From NCBI GenBank assembly GCA_964427955.1, contig CAYRWY010000230.1, forward strand, positions 1 through 9,154: DNA of 9,154 bases, given 5' to 3'. The position numbers and the translations under genes were made by a program. Under the pieces are notes generated by a model. The model searched no databases, was not told the DNA's origin, and was given only the letters and a program-made list of their open reading frames with translations. Origin of the DNA: JACRBK01 sp964427955. Its GTDB lineage: Bacteria; Chloroflexota; Anaerolineae; Aggregatilineales; Aggregatilineaceae. Each line of letters begins with the position of its first letter. The first letter of the stretch is position 1. This document shows positions 1 through 6,654 of the stretch, piece by piece.

Positions 1-942
1 ACCAGTGTTCTTTTCCGCATGGCCTATGGCAAGTACGCCGTAGGGGCTTACAACATCAATAATATGGAACAGGCTCTTGGCCTTTTTCGCGGCCATATCG
101 ACGCGCAGGCTCCTTTTATTGTCCAGATTTCCAAAGGCTCCCGTAAGTACGCGGGTATCCCGATGATCGAAGCGATCATCCGCGCTGCCGACCAGATGTT
201 CCCCGAAGCGATCTACGCCGTCCATCTCGATCACGGCGACGAGGCTGCCTGCCATCACTGCATCGATTCCGGCTTCTATTCGTCGGTCATGATCGACGCC
301 TCGCACGAGCCTTTTGACGGCAACGTCGAGATCACCCGCCGCGTGGTCGAACATGCCCACGCCAAGGGCCTGGTGGTCGAGGCCGAACTGGGGATGCTCG
401 GCGGCGTCGAGGAAGACATCGCCCTGGACGAAAAGCACGCCATGCTGACCGATCCGGACGAAGCCAAGCTGTTCGTCGAAAAGTCCGGCTGCGACAGCCT
501 GGCCGTCGCGGTGGGCACCAGCCACGGCGCGTACAAGTTCAAGGGCCAGCAGTCGCTGCACTTCGACCGTATCGCCGCCATCCAGGCCCAGCTCCCGAAC
601 TTCCCGATGGTCATGCACGGCTCCAGCTCGGTGCCGCAGTCCGAAGTCTCCCGCATCAATGCGGCGGGTGGGAAGCTCGATCCGTCGGCGCGCGGCGTCG
701 ATGAGAACGAATTCAAGCGCGCGGCATCGATGGGCGTCACCAAGGTGAACATCGACACCGATGGCCGCCTGGTCTGGACGCGCGTCCACCGCGAATACTT
801 CCGCGATCAGCCTGCCGAATTCGACTTCCGCAAGCCCGGCGTGGTCTTTGTCGAAGAATTCGCCAAGTTCATCGTGCACAAGTCGCAGATGCTCGGCTCG
901 GCGGGTGAACTACCGAACGTCCGCAAGGAAGTCACCAAGTAG
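1..942 (+). CDS. fba: Class II fructose-bisphosphate aldolase (5' end probably outside window)
   Basis: Zn-dependent class II aldolase, which reversibly cleaves fructose 1,6-bisphosphate to dihydroxyacetone phosphate and glyceraldehyde 3-phosphate in cytoplasmic glycolysis/gluconeogenesis. Numbering from the Met codon at 19, the metal and catalytic motifs are all present: LDHG (catalytic Asp71, Zn ligand His72), EAELG (Glu123), GTSHG (His169), MHGSS (His200) and the phosphate/substrate loop NIDTD (244-248). The N-terminal AVGAYNINNMEQ block is also typical of the family. The frame stays open through base 1, and the Met at 19 has no Shine-Dalgarno sequence (upstream is CTTTTCCGC). Related short class II enzymes start about 10-15 residues before the AVGA block. 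The true start is therefore probably a few codons left of the window, and I annotate from base 1 as 5'-partial. The remaining 307 residues match the usual length of short class II enzymes. A sugar-bisphosphate aldolase with another substrate (tagatose type) is possible but less likely. The stop is TAG, followed by a palindromic terminator candidate. Confidence 0.93.
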   Translation, partial: TSVLFRMAYGKYAVGAYNINNMEQALGLFRGHIDAQAPFIVQISKGSRKYAGIPMIEAIIRAADQMFPEAIYAVHLDHGDEAACHHCIDSGFYSSVMIDASHEPFDGNVEITRRVVEHAHAKGLVVEAELGMLGGVEEDIALDEKHAMLTDPDEAKLFVEKSGCDSLAVAVGTSHGAYKFKGQQSLHFDRIAAIQAQLPNFPMVMHGSSSVPQSEVSRINAAGGKLDPSARGVDENEFKRAASMGVTKVNIDTDGRLVWTRVHREYFRDQPAEFDFRKPGVVFVEEFAKFIVHKSQMLGSAGELPNVRKEVTK

Positions 943-956
943 TTTTTCCCTCAGTA

Positions 957-978
957 GGGGCCATTCATGAATGGCCCC
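957..978 (+). terminator. Palindromic terminator candidate after the aldolase gene
   Basis: This is a perfect 22-nt palindrome, GGGGCCATTC-AT-GAATGGCCCC, beginning 14 nt after the aldolase stop. As RNA it would form a stem of about 9 bp with a tiny loop. Downstream is pyrimidine-rich (ACGTCTTTCTCTCCC) but has no uninterrupted U tract, so it is a non-canonical intrinsic terminator. Because it is symmetrical it could work in both directions, or it could be a protein-binding dyad. Confidence 0.55.
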
Positions 979-1023
979 CACGTCTTTCTCTCCCTGATCC
1001 AAATTTGGGCGTTTGTCATGCCC

Positions 1024-1105
1024 GGTTCATGAGCACCGCCTATCCTCTTCGGGCGCGGTTTCGGCTACGCTGAGACTCAGACGAAGAGGAGCCGGTGCAT
1101 GAACC
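1024..1105 (+). promoter_or_regulatory. Long imperfect inverted repeat enclosing the SD and start codon of the membrane-protein gene
   Basis: Three blocks on the left are complementary, in mirrored order, to three blocks on the right: GGTTCAT (1024-1030) with ATGAACC (1099-1105), GCACCG (1033-1038) with CGGTGC (1093-1098), and TCCTCTTCG (1043-1051) with CGAAGAGGA (1082-1090). This gives 22 Watson-Crick pairs interrupted only by a 2-nt bulge (1031-1032) and a 4/2 internal loop (1039-1042 against 1091-1092). The apical region 1052-1081 contains the small dyad CTGAG-A-CTCAG (1070-1080). The right arm holds both the SD (GAGGAG, 1086-1091) and the ATG at 1099, so a transcript beginning upstream of 1024 could fold with its initiation region double-stranded. 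The structure is visible in the sequence; the regulatory role (translational gate, thermosensor or attenuator) is inferred. Confidence 0.6.
1086..1091 (+). promoter_or_regulatory. Shine-Dalgarno sequence of the membrane-protein gene
   Basis: GAGGAG lies 7 nt before the ATG at 1099, an ideal spacing that fixes the start. Five of its six bases (1086-1090) are paired in the inverted-repeat stem described at 1024-1105. Confidence 0.8.
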
Positions 1106-4100
1106 TTGAAACACTGTTATCCCCCAAAACGCTGCGCGCCAGCCTGTACAGCGGCATGGCGCTGATCGTCGTCTCGATGTTGTTTCTGGGACGCGAGGTC
1201 GAGACCTCGCCCTTTGTGCTCCAGATCGGGCTGGCGGTGCTCACCCCGGCACTGTTTTACGGCACCGGGGAACTGATCCACCGCCACCTGCACGCGCCGC
1301 TGGCCGCGCCCGGCATCGTCGCGACCGGCGCCTGGCTGGTGGTGATCGAGCTGATCCATTTTTATGACCGGCGCGCCCAACTGCCCGACTTCGCCCGCGA
1401 TGACTACTGGCTGATCGCGTCGCTGCTGGCAGCGGCGGTCGTCACCTGGACGGCATTTCGCGCACGGCTGTGGCTGTTGGTCCCGCTGGTGCCCCTGACC
1501 CAGATCAACACGGCCTGGGCGGCGATGAGCGCGACCGGGCTGGGGATCGCCTGGTGGCCGGTGTTTTCGTTTCTGCTGGTGCTGGCGTGGTGGGAACTGC
1601 CGCTCAGGGACCAGGAGTGGCGGCGGGCCTACCGGGTGAGCGCCGTGCTGTTCGAGGTCTTCCTGCTGATCTTCAGCTACTGGCTGCCCGCCCAGACGGC
1701 CCATTCCATGCTGATCACATGGGGCGCGTGCGCACTGCTGGTGGCGGTCCTGGCGCTGCGGCATGGCTGGGTCAGCCTGGGACCGCTGGCGCTGGTGCTG
1801 CTGGCCTGCGCGGCGGCGTGGGGACTCCCGCTGGTATGGTGGCCGCCCGCCTGGCTGCTGATCGGGATCGGCACGGTGATCTTCATCGAGCGGCTGGCCC
1901 GGCGTGATCCCGACCGGAACGCGCTGGTGCTGGAGCTTTCGACGGCGCTGGCCGTGCTGCTGAGCGGGATAGCCGCCCTGCTGGCGAAGGGGATGCCCTT
2001 TTTCGGCACGTCTATGCCGGCCCTGCCGGAGGTGCTGTGCCTGGCCGCGAGTGGCAGCCTGATGATCCGGATCGGGCAGCGTCGCGCGCTGGATACGGCC
2101 CAGCACGCCGGGCTGTGGCTGGTGGCGGCGGCCTGGGGCGACCTGTATTTTGCCCTGTTCGAGACGGATAACGTCTTCGGCCTGTGGCTGAGTCTGCTGG
2201 CGGTGATCGCGCTGCTGACCGAGCGGCTGCTCTTTTCGACCCAGCGTTCCAAGCGCAAAATGACCTATTCCGTCCGCGAGGTGGTCGCGGGCTGGCCGCT
2301 CGCCGATCTGGCGGTCGGCTTGAGCGCGATCATCGTGATCTGGACCGGGATGGCGGCGCTGGATTTCCCGGTCACCGATCCGGTGATTGCCGCCGCGACG
2401 CTGGCTGTCGTGATCGGCGTGTGGCTGGTCGCCGGGCTGCTGTACCGGATGCCGGTGCTGGTCCACGTGGCGTTGTGGCTCGCGCCGCTGCCCTACGCGC
2501 TGATCCTGATCCTCACCGTGCCGCCGCTGCGCCGCCTGCCGTTTTTGGGGCTGGCCTGGCAGGGATTGGCGATCAGCTATCTGCTGGTCGGCCACCTGCT
2601 GTCGCGCCATCGCCCGGTGATGCTGGTCCCCTTCTTCGCGGCGGGTTACCTGCTGCTGGGGTTGGGGCTGACCCTGACGTTGGCCAATCCCATGCTGCTG
2701 ATCGCCGCGCTGACGCTGATCGTGGCGGTGTGCTTCGCCACCAGCCTGATCGTGATCTCCGGCGGACATCCGGCCTGGGACGCGCTGGTCGCCCGCCTCG
2801 CGCCGCCCGATACGCGGCCTTACGCCTACCAACAGCTCCGCAGCGCCTTCGTCTTTTTGACCGCCTGGCTGCTGGCGATCTGGCTGATCCTGATGTTGGG
2901 CACGGCAGGCTTCTCCCCGGCGCGCCAGGGGATCGTGCTCGTGCTGCTGTCCAGCGCCTGGATCGTGCTGGGACGGCTGCTGCCACGCCTGCCCGGACTG
3001 GCCGGTTGGCCGGTCTACGCGGCGGGCTGGTTCATGTGGCTGACCGGGCTGCTGCTGGTCTTTTTCGCCCCGCCCGAAGCGATCATCACGGCGATTTTCG
3101 GGCTGGCGCTCAGTGCCGAGGCGCTGCACCGCTCCAAAGCCGTGCACTGGATGCCGGTTTTCATCCTGCAAATCCTGTTTTGTGCGCTGCAAGTGGCCTG
3201 GATGCTCGACCTGCCGGGGTACGGCCTGCTGCTCGTGGTTATGATCGGGGTGTGCGTGGCCGGGATGGAATACGAGCGCCGGAACCCGCAGGCCGGGCGG
3301 ATCACGGCCCTGACCGGCGGCGCGCTGGCGCTGGGCATCTGGATCATCCACGCCAATCCGGTCTCGACCCTGGGCCTGGGACTGTTAGCCGGGGCGGCGC
3401 TGATCCGCTACCGCCGCTGGGAATTTTTGCTGGCGATGGAAGCGGCGGCGGCGATCATCGCGCTGATGTGCGGGATTCTGGCCAGTTGGCGGCTGCTGCT
3501 GGCCGTGGGCGAACTGCACTGGGTGACCGGCGTGGTCCTGGTGGCGATCCGGCGTCCGCGCCGCTTTCGCACCTTCACCCGGCTGGTGTTCGAGGATCTC
3601 GGCTGGCACAGCCCGCTGCTGTGGACCGGCAGCGTTGCGGTCACGGCGGCGCTCACCCGCGGCTGGATGATCCACCCGGCGAGCCTGGGGGGGCCGCTGG
3701 GACTCCTGGCGGGCGTGCTGGCGGGCGGGGCGCTCCTGCTGCGCGTGCCGCGCCTGCCGTATGTCCCGATCCTGCTGGGGATTGGCCTCCTCTCGGTACA
3801 GGCCATGCAGTTAGCGAATTTGAGCTATTCCCAGGCGAGCACGCCGGTTGCCCGGTTGGCCACCGGCGCGGCGGTGGGGGCGCTGGGCTGCCTGAGTCTT
3901 GTACGCTGGGCGGTGCGCCGTCGTCGGCCCTTTGCCGCGCTGCGCGGGCTGGTCTGGTGGGTGCGCCCGGCACTGCTGGTGGGCAACTTCCTGTGGGCGG
4001 TCGGTCTGGGGATGCTGTTCGTCTTGACGTTCTACCATCCCGATCCGGTGTGGATCGTCGGGGACTGCCTGCTGCTCAGCCTGACCGGCCTGCTGAAGTT

Positions 4101-4602
4101 CTGGTTGGGGAAGCGCCCGGCCTGGGCCTGGATCGCGCTGGCGCTGGTCGGGCTGGCCTGGTACGCCCTGCTCCACATCGTGGGAGCGTCGGGCTGGCAG
4201 TGGCATACCATCCCGCTGGGAGTGGCCCTGCTCGTCGGCGCGCGCGCTGCCGGGGCGTCCGATTCCGGCATGATCGAGCAGGCGGCGGTGGGACTGCTGC
4301 TGATCGGCGGGCTGGCGGATGTGCGCACCGAGGGACTGCGATCCGCTGCCGCGCTGATCGCCGCTCTCCAGGGGATCGGCCTGATCGTCTACGGCTACCG
4401 CGCCCGGCGCCGCATCCCCTTCCTGATCCCCCTGGCCGCCGCCGCCAGTGGCGCGATCTGGCTGGTGGTGCGCGTCAGTCCCTGGCTGATCCCGTTTGGG
4501 TTGGGCCTGGGGCTGTTGGCGAGCGCCGTGCTGTTGGAAGTCGAGCGCGCGCGCGTCGCCGGGTGGATCGACGCCTGGCAGCGGCGGTTTCCTGCCGGTT
4601 AG
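1099..4602 (+). CDS. Very large polytopic membrane protein of unknown function
   Basis: I do not recognise this 1167-residue protein. Almost its whole length consists of hydrophobic Leu/Ala/Val/Trp-rich segments of about 20 residues separated by short Arg- or Pro-containing turns; I estimate 30 or more membrane segments. There is no cleavable signal peptide. Residues 1-60 resemble only loosely the start of DUF2157-type multi-pass proteins. The longest hydrophilic stretches are about 379-396 (TQRSKRKMTYS), 556-582 (HPAWDALVARLAPPD) and 818-838 (RRPRRFRTFTR), all probably cytoplasmic loops. A short amphipathic tail (ERARVAGWIDAWQRR) ends the chain. No ATP-binding, protease, glycosyltransferase or transporter signature is visible. 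The start is well supported by GAGGAG 7 nt upstream. The gene sits 156 bp after the aldolase, behind a terminator candidate, so it probably has its own promoter; I see no convincing -35/-10 pair. Its stop codon overlaps the end of the convergent permease gene. A scaffold, lipid-linked-polymer or channel role would be guesswork. Confidence 0.85.
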   Translation: MNLETLLSPKTLRASLYSGMALIVVSMLFLGREVETSPFVLQIGLAVLTPALFYGTGELIHRHLHAPLAAPGIVATGAWLVVIELIHFYDRRAQLPDFARDDYWLIASLLAAAVVTWTAFRARLWLLVPLVPLTQINTAWAAMSATGLGIAWWPVFSFLLVLAWWELPLRDQEWRRAYRVSAVLFEVFLLIFSYWLPAQTAHSMLITWGACALLVAVLALRHGWVSLGPLALVLLACAAAWGLPLVWWPPAWLLIGIGTVIFIERLARRDPDRNALVLELSTALAVLLSGIAALLAKGMPFFGTSMPALPEVLCLAASGSLMIRIGQRRALDTAQHAGLWLVAAAWGDLYFALFETDNVFGLWLSLLAVIALLTERLLFSTQRSKRKMTYSVREVVAGWPLADLAVGLSAIIVIWTGMAALDFPVTDPVIAAATLAVVIGVWLVAGLLYRMPVLVHVALWLAPLPYALILILTVPPLRRLPFLGLAWQGLAISYLLVGHLLSRHRPVMLVPFFAAGYLLLGLGLTLTLANPMLLIAALTLIVAVCFATSLIVISGGHPAWDALVARLAPPDTRPYAYQQLRSAFVFLTAWLLAIWLILMLGTAGFSPARQGIVLVLLSSAWIVLGRLLPRLPGLAGWPVYAAGWFMWLTGLLLVFFAPPEAIITAIFGLALSAEALHRSKAVHWMPVFILQILFCALQVAWMLDLPGYGLLLVVMIGVCVAGMEYERRNPQAGRITALTGGALALGIWIIHANPVSTLGLGLLAGAALIRYRRWEFLLAMEAAAAIIALMCGILASWRLLLAVGELHWVTGVVLVAIRRPRRFRTFTRLVFEDLGWHSPLLWTGSVAVTAALTRGWMIHPASLGGPLGLLAGVLAGGALLLRVPRLPYVPILLGIGLLSVQAMQLANLSYSQASTPVARLATGAAVGALGCLSLVRWAVRRRRPFAALRGLVWWVRPALLVGNFLWAVGLGMLFVLTFYHPDPVWIVGDCLLLSLTGLLKFWLGKRPAWAWIALALVGLAWYALLHIVGASGWQWHTIPLGVALLVGARAAGASDSGMIEQAAVGLLLIGGLADVRTEGLRSAAALIAALQGIGLIVYGYRARRRIPFLIPLAAAASGAIWLVVRVSPWLIPFGLGLGLLASAVLLEVERARVAGWIDAWQRRFPAG

Positions 4603-5696
4603 CCCTGCTCGCGCATCTTCAGGCGGTGGAAGATGATCACCCCGGCCAGGAAATAGACTGCCGCCAGCCCGAAGGTCAGGGCCAGCCGGAACCCGATCTC
4701 GCCGAAGCTCGCCCCATAGCACAGCACCCGCTGCAAAGCGAGAAAACCGGACGTGGCCGGGAAGAGGTCGAAGACGTCGATGGGATGTCCGGCCAGCGTG
4801 AACATCGTCATGGGCGGCATGGCATAAAATGCGCCGGAGAAAAAGACCTGGACCATCGCCACCGCGCCGCCGATGTTCGCGGCCTGGCTGTCGTCCTGCA
4901 CGAAGCAGGCCACGATCAACCCGCTGCCGATGGCCGAAAAGCTGATCGCCAGCCCGACCACGACGGCCACCGCCAGCGATCCCTGGTTGTGAAAGCCCAG
5001 CGCCAGCGCCGTCACGAACACGGCGATCACCTGCACCAGCGCGATCACGATCTGCGCCAGGCTGCTGCCCGCCAACAGATCCCAGGCGCGCAGCCGGGTC
5101 AGGCGCAGGCGGTTGAGCGTGCGCCCGCGCAGCTCGCGCGCGATCAGCATGGCGGTCTGCGGGATCAGCATCAGCCAGGCGAAAATGAACATGCCCGGCG
5201 CGTACAGGTCGAAGTAGGTAGTCGGTCCGTGGGCCGCCAGTGCCTCGCGCCGGATCGTGATCGCCGGGGCGCGGCCTTCGACCGTGTCGCCGTAGCTGTT
5301 GATCACGTTTTTCAGGCTGGCGTTGGCCCGGTTGAAGGCCAGGTTGAACATATCGCCGTGCACCGTCACCGCGAGCCGCCCGGCGGCGTCCGGCGTGATC
5401 GTGACCAGCGCGGCGAGATCGTGTTTTTCCACCTGGCGCAGCGCCTGATCGGTCCGGGTCAGGTCGAAAACCGGGCTGCCATCGGCGTAGTGCAGCGCCT
5501 CGATCTGCGCGATCAGCGGGTCGCCCGCCGGGTCGGTGCTGTCCACCGCGATCTTGTAGCGCACCAGCAGCGCGGGGTTGTAAGCGAAGGCGGTGATGAT
5601 CACGAAGATCACCGGCAGCGCGATCACCAGCCCGATCAACTGCGGCTCGCGCACGATCTCCAACAGGCTTTTGCGTGCCACCAGCCAGGTTCTCAT
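4599..5696 (-). CDS. ABC-2 type transporter permease B
   Basis: Integral membrane subunit (365 residues) of an ABC exporter. Its layout is that of ABC-2 permeases with a split membrane domain. There is a cytoplasmic N-terminal helix, then TM1 at about 20-39 (LIGLVIALPVIFVIITAF). An extracytoplasmic domain of about 125 residues follows (40-165). TM2 is at about 166-185, and a basic cytoplasmic coupling segment RLRLTRLRAWDLLAG spans 196-210. TM3-TM6 lie at about 212-235, 239-264, 272-292 and 334-356. The motif GLIVACFxxDD (259-269) is shared with permease A of the same operon, so the two are paralogues and probably heterodimerise. An in-frame Met exists 59 codons earlier, but that stretch is the ATPase gene read in another frame. 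The chosen ATG overlaps the ATPase stop as ATGA and has GGAGG 8 nt upstream (5705-5709). The stop TAA overlaps the TAG of the convergent membrane-protein gene. The substrate is unknown; a drug, lipid or lipopeptide exporter is likeliest. Confidence 0.88.
   Translation of the reverse strand: MRTWLVARKSLLEIVREPQLIGLVIALPVIFVIITAFAYNPALLVRYKIAVDSTDPAGDPLIAQIEALHYADGSPVFDLTRTDQALRQVEKHDLAALVTITPDAAGRLAVTVHGDMFNLAFNRANASLKNVINSYGDTVEGRAPAITIRREALAAHGPTTYFDLYAPGMFIFAWLMLIPQTAMLIARELRGRTLNRLRLTRLRAWDLLAGSSLAQIVIALVQVIAVFVTALALGFHNQGSLAVAVVVGLAISFSAIGSGLIVACFVQDDSQAANIGGAVAMVQVFFSGAFYAMPPMTMFTLAGHPIDVFDLFPATSGFLALQRVLCYGASFGEIGFRLALTFGLAAVYFLAGVIIFHRLKMREQG
4614..4635. other. Short inverted repeat at the convergent gene ends
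   Basis: CATCTTC (4614-4620) and GAAGATG (4629-4635) are exact inverted copies around an 8-nt loop, 12 nt beyond the stop of the membrane-protein gene and inside the last codons of permease B. No U tract follows on either strand. It might help end the plus-strand transcript, but it could equally be chance, since it encodes ordinary residues (HRLKM) of the permease. Confidence 0.25.
5085..5112. repeat. 28-bp direct repeat, copy in permease B
   Basis: This 28-bp stretch is identical to 7141-7168 in permease A, in the same orientation and the same reading position. It encodes the residues RLRLTRLRA of the cytoplasmic segment between TM2 and TM3, the region that should contact the ATPase. The flanking bases differ (A at 5084 against G at 7140). 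Confidence 0.85.
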
Positions 5697-6646
5697 TCCC
5701 GCAGCCTCCGCCCGGTCAACTGGATGAAGACGTCTTCGAGCGTGTTCTCGCGGACGCGCACTTCGCCGGGCTGCAAGCCGAGTCCGAGCAGCAGTTCCAG
5801 CACACTGGGCAGCGCCGCCACGGCCTTGAGGGCGCGAATCGTCAGGTGATCGCGCGCGTCGTTCAGCGTACACTCCTTGACGGTGCTCGTGAGCTGCGCC
5901 TGGACCCGTTCGGCTTCGGCAGCGTCCAGCGCCCGGCCCAGCCCGATCTCCACCACGTCCCCTTCGCCTACGCGCTGCTTGAGTGCGGCGGGCGTATCCA
6001 CGACCAGCAGTTGGCCGTGATCGATGATCGCCACCCGGTCCGCCAGCCGGTCGGCTTCGTCCATGTTGTGCGTGGTCAGGATCACGGTTTTCTGGCGGGC
6101 CATCGCCTGGATGAACTCGCGCACCTTGACGCGGCTCTGCGGATCAAGTCCGGCTTCCGGCTCGTCCAGCACGGCGATTTCGGGATCGTGCACCAGCGCC
6201 ATCGCCAGGTTCAGCCGCCGCTTCATGCCGCCGGACAGGGTGCGCGCCTGCTGGCGGCGCTGGTCGCCTAACCCCAACTCTTCCAGCAGCTTCTCACCCC
6301 GCTGGCGGGCGTCGCGCCCGGACAGGTCGTACATCTGCCCGATGAATTGAAGCTGTTCCAGGCAGGTCAGCCGCTCCCACAAGACGATCTCCTGCGGGCA
6401 GACGCCGACCCGCGCCCGGACCTGGGTATCGCCGTTCGTGATCGGTTGGCCGTGGACCAAAACCTGTCCGGCATCCGGCTTGAGCAGGCCGCACAGCATG
6501 TTGATCGAGGTGGTTTTTCCCGCGCCGTTGGGTCCCAGGAAGCCGAACACTTCCCCTTCGTAGACCTCCAGTGCGAGATCTTGGACGGCGGTCAGCGCGC
6601 CGTAGCGTTTGGTCAAGCCTTCTGTGCGTAAGACGACGTTGGGCAT
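5693..6646 (-). CDS. ABC transporter ATP-binding protein (ABC-2/DrrA-type exporter)
   Basis: Cytoplasmic ATPase (317 residues) that powers the exporter formed with the flanking permeases. All nucleotide-binding motifs are present: aromatic A-loop Tyr15, Walker A GPNGAGKTT (38-46), Q-loop Gln85 (CPQE), signature LSGGMKRR (137-144), Walker B IAVLDEP (157-163) with catalytic Glu162, D-loop GLDP (166-169) and switch His193 (TTHNMDEAD). Between Walker B and the D-loop it reads DEPEAGLDP rather than the commoner DEPTSGLDP. Residues about 220-317 form the extra C-terminal domain of DrrA/CcmA-like ATPases, ending in the typical TLEDVFIQLTGR. The ATG at 6646 is preceded by GGGGGG (6650-6655) at only 3 nt. 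This SD touches the TAG stop of permease A, and the intergenic gap is 8 nt, so translation is probably coupled. The 3' end overlaps the start of permease B by 4 nt (ATGA). Confidence 0.95.
   Translation of the reverse strand: MPNVVLRTEGLTKRYGALTAVQDLALEVYEGEVFGFLGPNGAGKTTSINMLCGLLKPDAGQVLVHGQPITNGDTQVRARVGVCPQEIVLWERLTCLEQLQFIGQMYDLSGRDARQRGEKLLEELGLGDQRRQQARTLSGGMKRRLNLAMALVHDPEIAVLDEPEAGLDPQSRVKVREFIQAMARQKTVILTTHNMDEADRLADRVAIIDHGQLLVVDTPAALKQRVGEGDVVEIGLGRALDAAEAERVQAQLTSTVKECTLNDARDHLTIRALKAVAALPSVLELLLGLGLQPGEVRVRENTLEDVFIQLTGRRLRE
5705..5709 (-). promoter_or_regulatory. Shine-Dalgarno sequence of permease B
   Basis: GGAGG on the minus strand lies 8 nt before the ATG at 5696, inside the last codons of the ATPase gene. 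It decides in favour of this start over the in-frame Met 59 codons upstream. Confidence 0.7.
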
Positions 6647-6654
6647 GGTCCCCC

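Noticed and set aside
1013..1046. Possible promoter for the membrane-protein gene, TTGTCA (1013-1018) with TATCCT (1041-1046)
   Set aside because: The 22-nt spacing is too long for a sigma-70 promoter, and a start downstream of 1046 would remove most of the left arm of the inverted repeat. I could not support a specific promoter here.
1024..1105. Sharing of the heptamer GGTTCAT/ATGAACC between the membrane-protein leader and the tetR operator region (8528-8534, 8582-8588)
   Set aside because: It suggested that the TetR protein also controls the membrane-protein gene. However, neither copy at 1024 or 1099 forms the TGAA-N7-TTCA dyad, and a 7-mer recurring a few times in 9 kb is not compelling.
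1117..3351. A 744-codon open frame on the minus strand opposite the membrane-protein gene
   Set aside because: Its composition is dominated by Gln, Arg, His, Pro and Asp, as expected from reading CTG/GCG/ATC-rich coding DNA backwards. It has no domain or SD and lies wholly within a gene with clear membrane-protein character.
2184..5849. A 1221-codon plus-strand open frame crossing from the membrane-protein gene into the ABC genes
   Set aside because: It is an Arg/Ala/Gly/Pro-rich shadow in GC-rich DNA, out of frame with the real plus-strand gene and antisense to two convincing ABC genes. It has no recognisable motif or SD.
5697..5873. An N-terminal extension of permease B by 59 residues
   Set aside because: The extension is Arg/Ala/Gly-rich and is the ATPase C-terminal coding region read in another frame. 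The ATGA overlap and GGAGG support the start at 5696.
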